The position numbers were made by a program, and so were the translations under genes. Below, one piece after another: positions 1-5,921 of a stretch of DNA of 12,029 nt. The notes beneath the pieces are model-generated. The model was not told where the DNA came from. It searched no databases and saw only the letters and a program-made list of their open reading frames with translations. This DNA comes from Methanosarcinaceae archaeon. Lineage in GTDB: Archaea > Halobacteriota > Methanosarcinia > Methanosarcinales > Methanosarcinaceae. Within the stretch, counting starts at the first letter, position 1, and each line of letters begins with the position of its first letter. Location: assembly GCA_017613335.1 (NCBI GenBank), contig JAGAEB010000039.1, forward strand, positions 1-12,029, written 5' to 3'.

Positions 1-108
1 CCGCCTGCACTGTCTGTACCGCCTGCACTGTCTGTACCGCCTGCACTGTCTGTACCGCCTGCACTGTCTGTACCGCCTGTACTGTCTGCACTGCCTGCAC
101 CGCCTGCA
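1..108. repeat. 18-bp tandem repeat, six units
   Basis: Six consecutive 18-bp units fill this stretch. The first four are identical (CCGCCTGCACTGTCTGTA) and the last two have diverged slightly. The array runs off the left edge, so its full length is unknown. The unit length is a multiple of three, and on the minus strand one frame stays open throughout. It lies on the far side of the promoter region of the NMD3-like gene. Confidence 0.97.
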
Positions 109-109
109 T
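1..109 (-). CDS. Possible start of a leftward repeat protein (partial)
   Basis: An ATG at 109-107 on the minus strand opens a frame with no stop up to the window edge. It encodes M followed by Q-A-V and Q-T-V triplets, so valine recurs every third residue. An AGGA ribosome-binding sequence at 118-115 precedes this ATG, with six bases between AGG and ATG, and the AT-rich element at 147-156 lies at a suitable promoter distance. That is the case for a gene. Against it, this window has several non-coding tandem arrays and only 36 residues are visible. No family is recognised. It may be only a microsatellite with a chance start signal. Confidence 0.33.
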   Translation of the reverse strand, partial: MQAVQAVQTVQAVQTVQAVQTVQAVQTVQAVQTVQA

Positions 110-146
110 CTCTTTCCTGTGCGTGATTTTCCGTCTTCTGAGCAAG

Positions 147-156
147 TTATAATTAT
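147..156. promoter_or_regulatory. TATA-like element, possibly bidirectional
   Basis: TTATAATTAT is nearly symmetrical. Its centre lies about 45 bases before the rightward ATG at 196 and about 42 bases before the leftward ATG at 109. With an archaeal spacing of about 25 bases from TATA centre to start site, either direction would give a short leader holding the observed ribosome-binding site. The position is seen; use in both directions is inferred. Confidence 0.5.
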
Positions 157-195
157 CCGGCCGTTCTATTCAGATTCATTCCGGGAGTGTGTGAA

Positions 196-1269
196 ATGAG
201 CAATCTTCTGATCTGTCCGTCCTGCGGCAAAGAATGTGAAAAACTTATCCGCAGTCTTTGCCCTGCCTGTTTTTCAGCGAAGTACGATCTTTTTGAAATG
301 CCGCTCGTCTTTCATGTCCGGGTCTGTCCCGAATGCGGCGCCTTTTACCACAAGAACAAGTGGGAAGACGGGGAAAACATCGAAGAGATCATCATGATGC
401 TCTCCCGCGAAGTGCTTCTGATCAACACGGACATCGACAACGTTTCCGTCGGTATGCAGCCTGTCGCGCGGACGCCTTACATTTATGACCTCTATGTCGA
501 TGTGGACGGCACGATCGAAGGCGTTCCCGTCTACAAGGACGGCAAAACGGAAGTCCGTATCAAAAGAGAAGCCTGCGACATGTGCAGCAGAAAAGCGGGC
601 GGTTATTTCGAAGCGGTCATCCAGATCCGCGGCACGAACCGCCAGCCTTCGAAAGAAGAACTTTCAGAATGCCGGAAACTGACTTCCGCAACGCTGGAGC
701 AGCTGGACAGAAAAGGCGACAAACTGGCTTTCGTCTCGGATATCGTCGAACTGAAAGAAGGAACCGATTATTACATCGGATCGACGAATGCCGCCCGTCA
801 GCTCTGCCGGCGGATCATCGACCTCTACGGCGGCACCGTTTCCGAATCCTATACGCTCGCCGGCATGAAAGACGGCAAAGAAGCATACAGAACGACTTTC
901 GCCATGCGCCTGCCGGAATTCAAAAAAGGCGACGTCATTTATTATGACGGAAAAGTCATCGAGATCAGGAACTGCGCCCGCCGGATCACAGGCATCTGCC
1001 TCGCGGACGGTTCAGGTTTCTTCGAAGAAAGCGACGTCATGAAAAACGTCATCCGCCTCGGAAACGTTGACGAAGACGCCATGGATGCCGTCCTCATCTC
1101 TGAAGAAGGAAACGCTGTCCAGGTCCTCGATCCGGTCACCTTTGAAACGGTCACGATCAGAAAACCGATGGTCTTCAATGCGCTTCCCGGCAGCGAGATC
1201 AAAGTCTTCAGATCGGAATACGGCCTTTTTGCCCTCCGATCCCGGCCGCAGAACGGACCGGCGTACTGA
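196..1269 (+). CDS. NMD3-related protein (archaeal ribosome export factor homologue)
   Basis: This 357-residue protein resembles archaeal homologues of NMD3. In eukaryotes NMD3 is the adaptor for nuclear export of the large ribosomal subunit; the archaeal role is unknown but probably concerns 50S maturation. The N-terminus carries the expected zinc-binding cysteines: CPSCGKEC (residues 7-14), CPAC (22-25) and CPEC (44-47), followed by ACDMCSRKAGGYFEA (C127, C130), typical of the family. The C-terminal half looks like small beta domains and ends without a eukaryotic-type shuttling tail. I chose ATG 196 because GGGAG (183-187) sits eight bases upstream. A GTG at 187 in the same frame overlaps that site and is less likely. 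An NMD3-tfe-HD order is, as far as I recall, found in other Methanomicrobiales, which supports all three calls. Confidence 0.92.
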   Translation: MSNLLICPSCGKECEKLIRSLCPACFSAKYDLFEMPLVFHVRVCPECGAFYHKNKWEDGENIEEIIMMLSREVLLINTDIDNVSVGMQPVARTPYIYDLYVDVDGTIEGVPVYKDGKTEVRIKREACDMCSRKAGGYFEAVIQIRGTNRQPSKEELSECRKLTSATLEQLDRKGDKLAFVSDIVELKEGTDYYIGSTNAARQLCRRIIDLYGGTVSESYTLAGMKDGKEAYRTTFAMRLPEFKKGDVIYYDGKVIEIRNCARRITGICLADGSGFFEESDVMKNVIRLGNVDEDAMDAVLISEEGNAVQVLDPVTFETVTIRKPMVFNALPGSEIKVFRSEYGLFALRSRPQNGPAY

Positions 1270-1500
1270 TTTTCCGTATCCGTCACGTCTGACAGACTGC
1301 CGTCACCGTACGACATTATCGGGACAGGCCCGACACAGGAACGCGCCGGAAATTACTGTTATATAGGAGAAGTGAATAAAGGCGTTGCTTTATTTTGCGT
1401 GAGGGTACTTTATCGCATTCCGCCTGAAATCTGCCCTGACGCATGTGTTCCGGCACATCTGCCCCGTTGATGCGGATGTTGCCCTGTTGCTGTCGACCAA

Positions 1501-1656
1501 TATCGTTTTATGATACATGATATCGTTTTATCAGGTCTCATCATAATTTAAAATGCGTTTTATCTCTGTTTCATCTGCGTTTTATCTGTGTTGTTTTATC
1601 TGTGTTTCATCTTTGTTTTATCGGTGTTTTATTGGTGTTTTATTGGTGTTTTATTT
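1501..1656 (+). repeat. GTTTTAT-rich degenerate repeat array
   Basis: The heptamer GTTTTAT occurs nine times in this stretch. It begins with two copies of TATCGTTTTAT 20 bases apart (1501 and 1521) and ends with closely spaced TTGGTGTTTTAT-type units. Intervals are irregular at first and settle near 12 bases. In RNA it would be U-rich, as archaeal transcript 3' ends often are, so it could serve as a terminator for the upstream gene. As DNA it could be an AT-rich promoter region or protein-binding array for tfe. Confidence 0.85.
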
Positions 1657-1659
1657 GTT

Positions 1660-1702
1660 GTTTCAGACAACGGGTTATCCTTTTTCCGGCGCTGTCTGAA
1701 AC
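1660..1702 (+). promoter_or_regulatory. Perfect 10-bp inverted repeat in the tfe leader region
   Basis: GTTTCAGACA (1660-1669) and TGTCTGAAAC (1693-1702) are exact reverse complements separated by 23 bases. The right arm ends 30 bases before the tfe start codon and 16 bases before the GAGG ribosome-binding sequence. It could be an RNA hairpin in the leader, a binding site for a dimeric regulator, or the end of the upstream transcription unit. There is no T-run after the right arm, so a simple terminator is less likely. Confidence 0.6.
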
Positions 1703-1732
1703 CGTTAATTAATCAAGAGAGGATGACAACTT

Positions 1733-3364
1733 TTGATCGATCTTGAAAACCCCCTGAATCTGGGATATTTAAAACGTCTCATCGGCGATGACGGCATCAC
1801 GCTGATCCGGGCCATGCCGGATGAAGACAAAACGGATGAAGAAATCTGTGACATTCTCAATCCGCTCAAAAAGATCAGAAAAGATGCTGAAGAAAAAGTC
1901 AAGGATCTCAAAAACCGGATCAAAGATCTTTCTTCGGAAAACAGCGAGTTTATCAAAAAGCTTCACAGTGATCTGGAAAGCGCTCAGACGGACCGGGACA
2001 AAGCCGCCGAAAAGAGCGAATCATACCGGAAATCCGGCGAAGATGAAGAACTGAAAGCCAAAGTCCTCGAAGAACAGATCATCGCGCTCGGCGGCACCGT
2101 TCCTGAAGACCTGCCGGCTGAAACGGAGACCGAAGACCGGGCCGGAAATCCGGAAACCGTTTCCGCATCAAAAGACGCTCTCTCAGAAGGATCCGGCGAC
2201 AATGATGAAGAAACGGCAGTATCTCCCGAAAGCAAAGAACTCCGGAAACTCCTGAGCGATCTCGAAAAATCCCGGAAGAAGATCAGGAATTACCGCCTCA
2301 AGGCCGCTGACAAAGACAGGGAAGCCTCTGAGGCCGCCGACCTGATCATTTCTCTGACAGAAACGATCGCCGATGCTGAAAATCCGGACGGTCTGAGAAA
2401 AAGGCTTTCTGAAATGCTCAGTGAAGCACTCAGCAAAAAGGGCGACAGCGCCGTTGATGACGAATCTGTCAAAGATCTCAGAAGCAGTATCGAAGATCTT
2501 TCATCGGAAAACAGCGAATTCATCAGAAAGATCCGCGATGATCTGGAAGCCGCCCGGACAGAACAGGAAAAAGCGACCGAAAAGAGCGGATCATACCGGA
2601 AATCCGCGGGTGACGAAGAACTGAAAGCCAAAAACATCGAAGAACAGATCATCGCCCTCGGCGGAACCGTCCCGCCGTCTGAACCGGAAACCGAAAACCC
2701 GGACGGAGATCCGGAAAACATTTCCGGAAAAGAGACAAAGATCCCTGAAAGCGCTGAACTCCGGAAACTCCTGAGCGACCTGGAAAAATCCCGGAAAAAG
2801 ATCAGGACTTACCGTCTCAAAGCCGCTGACAAAGACAGAGAAGCCTCTGAAGCCGCCGCCCGGATCGTTTCTCTGGATGAACAGATCGCTGATGCCGAAA
2901 ATCCCGAAGGGCTGATCAAAAGACTTTCCGAAGAACTCATCAGCGCCACGGAGGCTTACAACAAAGCTGACAAAAACGCTGAAGGAGAATACGACATCTC
3001 CCTCAACACCGTCCGCAAGATCCTTTTCATCCTCGGCGAAAACAAATTCACGATCTGCAAACGTGAAAGGGATACCAACAGCGGCTGGCTGACTTTCCGC
3101 TGGAGGCTCAATATGACAGGCATCGAACACCAGCTGGAGAGAGAAAAGAAAAAACTCTACCGCAATCTCCTCAAAAGACAGGAGTACGAGTCCGGCAATC
3201 TCTTCTACATCTGCCCGCAGCACTGCGTCAGGCTCGTCTTCAACGAAGCGACCGAAAACGAATTCATCTGCCCTGTCTGCGGTGACAACCTCGTCTACGA
3301 GGACAACGAAGAATTCAAAGCCCTTCTCGACAAAAGAATCGAAGAATTCAGACAGTGCCTCTGA
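1733..3364 (+). CDS. tfe: TFE alpha subunit with large coiled-coil insertion in its winged helix
   Basis: TFE-alpha is the archaeal counterpart of TFIIE-alpha. It binds the RNA polymerase clamp and helps open promoter DNA. The first 42 residues (LGYLKRLIGDDGITLIRAMP, then TDEEICDIL) match the start of the TFE winged helix. The domain resumes at residue 422 with ISLNTVRKILFIL, then RERDTNSGWLTFRWR, a linker helix and a C-terminal zinc ribbon (C494, H497/C498, C513, C516) ending in KRIEEFRQCL. Without residues about 43-420 the protein would be about 165 residues, the normal family size. The insertion is highly charged, coiled-coil-like and internally duplicated. It falls where the turn between helices 2 and 3 should be. 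The start is TTG 1733: an in-frame TGA at 1724-1726 excludes anything earlier, and GAGG (1719-1722) lies ten bases upstream. The reading frame is unbroken, with base composition like the neighbours, so this looks like an intact gene and not an assembly artefact. Confidence 0.92.
   Translation: MIDLENPLNLGYLKRLIGDDGITLIRAMPDEDKTDEEICDILNPLKKIRKDAEEKVKDLKNRIKDLSSENSEFIKKLHSDLESAQTDRDKAAEKSESYRKSGEDEELKAKVLEEQIIALGGTVPEDLPAETETEDRAGNPETVSASKDALSEGSGDNDEETAVSPESKELRKLLSDLEKSRKKIRNYRLKAADKDREASEAADLIISLTETIADAENPDGLRKRLSEMLSEALSKKGDSAVDDESVKDLRSSIEDLSSENSEFIRKIRDDLEAARTEQEKATEKSGSYRKSAGDEELKAKNIEEQIIALGGTVPPSEPETENPDGDPENISGKETKIPESAELRKLLSDLEKSRKKIRTYRLKAADKDREASEAAARIVSLDEQIADAENPEGLIKRLSEELISATEAYNKADKNAEGEYDISLNTVRKILFILGENKFTICKRERDTNSGWLTFRWRLNMTGIEHQLEREKKKLYRNLLKRQEYESGNLFYICPQHCVRLVFNEATENEFICPVCGDNLVYEDNEEFKALLDKRIEEFRQCL
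1898..2980 (+). repeat. Diverged tandem duplication inside the tfe insertion
   Basis: Residues 56-245 and 246-about 418 of the TFE insertion are two copies of one module. Shared blocks include DLSSENSEFI, DEELKAK, EEQIIALGGTVP, ELRKLLSDLEKSRKKIR and YRLKAADKDREASEAA, in the same order. The offset is 570 bases at the start of the module and 519 bases at the ELRKLL block, so 51 bases (17 codons) differ in the acidic Pro/Glu/Ser-rich linker between the two helical parts. Each module reads as helix, disordered acidic linker, helix. Confidence 0.95.
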
Positions 3365-3378
3365 AAACGATCATGAGA

Positions 3379-3419
3379 AAGCATCAACCCGGCCCGACAT
3401 ACGGGCCGGTTTTATGCTT
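3379..3419 (+). terminator. Hairpin terminator after tfe
   Basis: CCGGCCC (3389-3395) pairs with GGGCCGG (3403-3409) around a seven-base loop and is followed by TTTT. The flanks AAGCAT (3379-3384) and ATGCTT (3414-3419) can extend the pairing. It begins 15 bases after the tfe stop codon and leads into T-rich DNA, as expected for an intrinsic terminator. Confidence 0.85.
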
Positions 3420-3497
3420 CTGTCTTCTCCTTCTTTTTTCGGCCTTCCGTTCTGATTTTCGTTCTGATTTCCGTTCTTTTTTCCTGCAATTCCTTTT

Positions 3498-3612
3498 CTG
3501 CCGTCTTTTTTTCTGCCGTCTTTTTTTCTGCCGTCTTTTTTTCTGCTGTCTTTTTTCTGCCGTCCTTTTTCTGCTGTCTTTTTCTGCCGTCCTTTTTTTC
3601 TGCAGTCCCGTT
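3498..3612 (+). repeat. CTGCCGTC-T(n) tandem array, about eight units
   Basis: Units of the form CTGCCGTCTTTTTTT begin at 3498, 3513, 3528, 3543, 3557, 3571, 3584 and 3600, giving spacings of 13 to 16 bases. Length changes lie mainly in the T-runs, as expected from replication slippage. The array fills the space between the tfe terminator and the promoter of the HD gene. A frame reads through it into the HD gene, giving a Phe/Leu/Cys-rich extension that I regard as spurious. Confidence 0.95.
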
Positions 3613-3620
3613 TTGCAATA

Positions 3621-3628
3621 TTATTTAT
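3621..3628 (+). promoter_or_regulatory. TATA element of the HD-domain gene
   Basis: TTATTTAT lies 29 bases before the ATG at 3658. A start site about 25 bases past its centre falls near 3650, so the mRNA would have almost no leader. This fits the absence of any ribosome-binding sequence before this ATG; leaderless mRNAs are common in archaea. The element is seen; its use is inferred. Confidence 0.5.
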
Positions 3629-3657
3629 CTGACTTCCGTTCTTCATCCTCTGATATT

Positions 3658-4230
3658 ATGAATTCCGTTCCTGAACGTGATGAAGCTCTTGCCCTTCTCC
3701 GCGAAGAAGGATGCCCTGAAAATGTCATCCGCCATGTGATCGCCGTCACAGACGAAGCGCTCCGGATCGCAGACCGGATCACGGCGGCCGGCTGTCCGGT
3801 CGATATCAGACTTGTCGAAGCCGGCGGCCTTCTCCACGATCTCGGCCGGTCAGTCTCCCACGGCATGGATCACGCCGTCATCGGCGCTTCCCTTGCAGAA
3901 AAACACGGGCTTGATCCCGCTCTCGTCCTGATCATCAAAAAACACATCGGCGCCGGGCTCAGCCGTGAAGATGCCGTGTCATTCGGTCTGCCTGATGATG
4001 ATTATATCCCGAGCACACTCGAAGAAAAGATCGTTGCGCATGCCGACAATCTCCTCAAAGGATCACAGAAGATCACGCTCAAAAAACGGCTCAAGATCAT
4101 GAAAGAAAGAAACATCAGCAAGACCGAACGGAAGAAAGTCAGGGATCTGGCATTCGAGATCCTTTCCTATGAAATAAACGGACGCGGCCCGGAAAACATC
4201 GCTCCGGAGCAGGCCGGACCGGATCACTGA
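3658..4230 (+). CDS. HD-domain phosphohydrolase (TIGR00295-like)
   Basis: This 190-residue protein has the HD superfamily metal-site pattern: H26, the H60-D61 doublet in GGLLHDLGR, further histidines at 68 (SHGMDH), 83 and 96, and D130 in AHADNLLKG. These proteins bind a divalent metal and typically hydrolyse phosphate esters of nucleotides or related compounds. The substrate is unknown, and the archaeal family it resembles is named only for its HD motif. The C-terminal third is rich in lysine and arginine (ITLKKRLKIMKERNISKTERKK) and may touch nucleic acid. I place the start at ATG 3658 because everything upstream in frame is repeat-encoded. There is no ribosome-binding site, but a TATA element is 29 bases away. 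It follows tfe, but its own promoter suggests separate expression. Confidence 0.85.
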   Translation: MNSVPERDEALALLREEGCPENVIRHVIAVTDEALRIADRITAAGCPVDIRLVEAGGLLHDLGRSVSHGMDHAVIGASLAEKHGLDPALVLIIKKHIGAGLSREDAVSFGLPDDDYIPSTLEEKIVAHADNLLKGSQKITLKKRLKIMKERNISKTERKKVRDLAFEILSYEINGRGPENIAPEQAGPDH

Positions 4231-4232
4231 TC

Positions 4233-4248
4233 CCGGCCTGTCTGCCGG
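4233..4248 (+). terminator. Small hairpin after the HD gene
   Basis: CCGGC (4233-4237) and GCCGG (4244-4248) form a five-pair stem with a six-base loop starting two bases after the stop codon. No T-run follows directly. The first is TTTTT near 4267, and the large T-rich array begins near 4370. Termination here probably relies on U-rich RNA more than on this stem. Confidence 0.45.
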
Positions 4249-4410
4249 TCTCCGGGTCTGATGAACGTTTTTCCGGAAATTTCAGAAAACGTCTCAGGAA
4301 GATTTCAGCCGGGATCCCGATAAGTCTTTTTCGGGTTTCCCGGGCTTTTCTGATTTCTCCGGATCTTTTCTTCTGCTTTTTCTTCTGTCTTTTCTGCTCG
4401 TTTTCTGTCT

Positions 4411-4505
4411 TTTTTTGCTCTTTTTTGCCCTTTTTTGCCTTTTTTGCCCTTTTTTGCCCTTTTTTGCCCTTTTTTGCCTTTTTTTGCATTTTTTGCCCTT
4501 TTTTC
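4411..4505 (+). repeat. Ten-base TTTTTTGCCC array with phased T-tracts
   Basis: Nine GC-containing interruptions of a poly-T background occur at 4417, 4427, 4437, 4446, 4456, 4466, 4476, 4486 and 4495, so five- to seven-base T-tracts recur every 9-10 bases. T-tracts in step with the helical repeat are known to curve DNA. As RNA the stretch is U-rich and would suit archaeal transcript termination downstream of the HD gene. A less regular TTTCTG/TTTTTC-rich stretch continues to about 4610. Confidence 0.95.
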
Positions 4506-5263
4506 TTCCTTTTTTTCTGCCTTTTTCCTGTATTTTCTTCTGATCTTCTTCTTATTTTTCTCTGATCATTTCTTCAACAATCTTCTTATTTTTCTCTGAT
4601 TTTTTCCTGATCCGTAATATCTCATGAAACTGATATATCGTGATATTTCATATCCGTCCGGTATGATCCGACTCATTTTTCCGGACTTTTTCCGACTCTG
4701 TTTTTTTCTGATCCTGTCACCTGAGCAACCAATACCGCAACATTTACCGGATATTTTATCGGGTGATTTACCTGTACGGGTCTGTCATCGGCCTGAAATC
4801 AACATCCGCAACACAATCAGCATCAGCAGAATCGTATCCATATCTGATAACTATTCAGATATTCGTGATTTATATTATATCGTGACTCCTTTAGGAAGTT
4901 GCCTGAACAGCCCTGTCCCGGTCAGTTTAACACTCAACACTCAAACACTCAGCTGTCCGGAAATCAAAAAACAGACACAGGCTGAAGGCACCATCCCGAC
5001 AGATCTTTCTGATCATCGATCCTGTCACCGGATAATTTACTGCAAAGTACCGTCCCGGGGAGCAGAAGCAAAACACATACATCAAAACAGTTCTTCCGCT
5101 TTCCGGATCCGCGGTATCGGCTGCGTCCCGGCATCAAGCCGGATCCGTGATCTGAAGTCAGCAGACGGATCACCGGGAGAAAGCCGGCTGACAATGCAGT
5201 CAGCTGACAGACTGACACAGACAATCTGAATCAATGACCTGAATTAATGATAGATATCAGTGC

Positions 5264-5290
5264 GCCGGTCATCAGACACCGGCCTTTATT
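5264..5290 (+). terminator. Terminator-like hairpin before the nrdH promoter
   Basis: GCCGGT (5264-5269) pairs with ACCGGC (5278-5283) around an eight-base loop, followed by CTTTATT. No established gene ends just upstream. The only candidate is the weak 201-codon frame that stops at 5229. The hairpin therefore suggests that something upstream is transcribed, or it insulates the promoter that follows. Confidence 0.55.
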
Positions 5291-5326
5291 CTGATCCGTT
5301 CCTTATTCCCGATCGATTCTGTTTCT

Positions 5327-5338
5327 TATTTTAATATG
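5327..5338 (+). promoter_or_regulatory. TATA-like element upstream of nrdH
   Basis: TATTTTAATATG fits an archaeal TATA box. A start site about 25 bases past its centre would fall near 5358, inside the palindrome at 5348-5363. The leader to the nrdH ATG would then be about 260 bases, which is long, so another promoter nearer the gene (for example around 5450-5460) is possible. Confidence 0.45.
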
Positions 5339-5347
5339 ACAGACACG

Positions 5348-5363
5348 GCCGCACATGTGCGGC
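5348..5363. promoter_or_regulatory. 16-bp perfect palindrome, candidate operator
   Basis: GCCGCACATGTGCGGC is identical to its reverse complement. It lies about 10 bases downstream of the TATA-like element and covers the predicted start site, a position where bound repressors block archaeal transcription. The regulator is unknown. If real, it would control the nrdH-nrdD pair. Confidence 0.5.
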
Positions 5364-5500
5364 ATCTGCGCGCGCTGTCTTCCGTCCGGTTCATTCTGTA
5401 TCCTGTCATTTTCTCTCTCGTATCTTTTTCAATTCTGTGTCTGTCCGTTTTTTGTTTATCATATTTCTCTTCATTCTTCCTTCATCCTTCATCTCCCGCT

Positions 5501-5575
5501 TCCATCTTTCACTTCCACCTTTCACTTTCCACCTTTCACTTTCCACCTTCCACTTCCACTTTCACTTTCCATCAT
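5501..5575 (+). repeat. TTTCACTTTCCACC repeat array in the nrdH leader
   Basis: Units of 13-14 bases built from TTTCAC and TTCCACC recur with TTTCAC at 5507, 5520, 5534 and 5560 and a variant copy near 5548. The strand is almost pure pyrimidine. It lies between the candidate promoter and the nrdH start and would be part of the leader RNA if transcription starts near 5358. Frames open across it give Ser/Thr/Phe/His-rich sequence that is clearly repeat-derived. Confidence 0.9.
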
Positions 5576-5621
5576 CCCGGGATACACGATCTGTCCCGAC
5601 TCACATTACGGAGAATCACAC

Positions 5622-5873
5622 ATGTCCGACATCACGATCTACACAACGGAAGTCTGCCCGAAATGCAAAATCCTCAAAGAATTTTTCCGTCAGAACGGAA
5701 TCGAATTCCGGGAAGCCGACATGGGAAGCCCGGCCTCACTCACCGAGCTTGCCATGAACAATGTCTTCACGAATATGGCTCCGGTCCTTCAGATCGGTGA
5801 TGTTTTCCTGACACACAAGTATCTTTTCAGCGGCATGACACTCAACGAAGACGCCGTCAGATCCCGTCTGTAA
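5622..5873 (+). CDS. nrdH: Glutaredoxin-like redoxin, probable NrdH
   Basis: This 83-residue protein has the thioredoxin-fold redoxin pattern: a first beta strand (ITIYTTEV), the redox pair C12-P-K-C15, a helix (KILKEFFRQNG), a second strand (EFREADM) and the conserved cis-proline segment at MAPVLQIGD (P54). It would pass electrons as dithiols in the cytoplasm. In Methanosarcina barkeri a glutaredoxin-like NrdH supplies electrons to the class III ribonucleotide reductase and is itself reduced by a ferredoxin-dependent disulfide reductase. The placement 199 bases before nrdD supports the same role here. GGAG (5610-5613), eight bases before the ATG, fixes the start. Longer in-frame versions run into the repeat array and are rejected. 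No reductase gene for it is in the window. Confidence 0.85.
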   Translation: MSDITIYTTEVCPKCKILKEFFRQNGIEFREADMGSPASLTELAMNNVFTNMAPVLQIGDVFLTHKYLFSGMTLNEDAVRSRL

Positions 5874-5921
5874 GACAGAAACCGCTGAAACAGCAGACGA
5901 CAGAGATCGGCCGGATCCCGC

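Larger units (their letters stand above)
1270..1732. other. 463-bp AT-rich gap between NMD3-like gene and tfe
   Basis: No credible gene is present. A weak hairpin (TCGGG-acagg-CCCGA, 1319-1333) lies after the NMD3-like gene with no T-run. TTATATA at 1359-1365 is promoter-like but far from tfe. From 1501 the strand becomes rich in TTTTAT motifs, and an inverted repeat precedes the tfe ribosome-binding site. The gap probably contains the end of the NMD3-like transcript and the tfe promoter and leader, but I cannot place either start precisely. Confidence 0.75.
4231..5335. other. 1.1-kb gap without a convincing gene
   Basis: The first part holds a small hairpin and a long T-rich array (to about 4560). 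From 4624 to 5229 the composition becomes ordinary and an ATG frame of 201 codons exists. Its codon choice (many TTA, ATA, CGA and mixed third positions) is unlike the strongly C/G-ending neighbours, it has no ribosome-binding site, and the product resembles nothing I know. A terminator-like hairpin follows at 5264. The stretch could be a decayed gene, an unrecognised RNA, or filler DNA. I see no tRNA or rRNA in it. Confidence 0.6.

Noticed and set aside
1..108. CRISPR array
   Set aside because: The 18-bp units are directly adjacent with no spacers, so this is a simple tandem repeat.
1372..1473. Short GTG frame after GGAG in the NMD3-tfe gap
   Set aside because: Only two bases separate GGAG from the GTG, the frame has about 33 codons, and the product looks like nothing known.
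2591..3223. Minus-strand open frame of 210 codons opposite tfe
   Set aside because: Same shadow effect; it covers part of the duplicated insertion and the TFE core, which is clearly coding on the plus strand.
3355..3657. N-terminal extension of the HD protein through the repeat array
   Set aside because: The extra residues are encoded by the CTGCCGTC-T(n) array and the tfe terminator; the family domain starts right after ATG 3658, which has its own TATA element.
4139..4489. Lysine-rich 116-codon frame on the minus strand
   Set aside because: Its first half is only the T-rich array read backwards and its second half overlaps the HD gene; no start signal.
4624..5229. 201-codon plus-strand frame as a gene
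   Set aside because: Codon use is unlike the neighbours, no ribosome-binding site, no family resemblance. The region is kept as a finding because of the hairpin after it.
5336..5800. Plus-strand frames running across the nrdH leader
   Set aside because: They are Ser/Phe/His-rich readings of the pyrimidine repeat and overlap the real redoxin gene in other frames.
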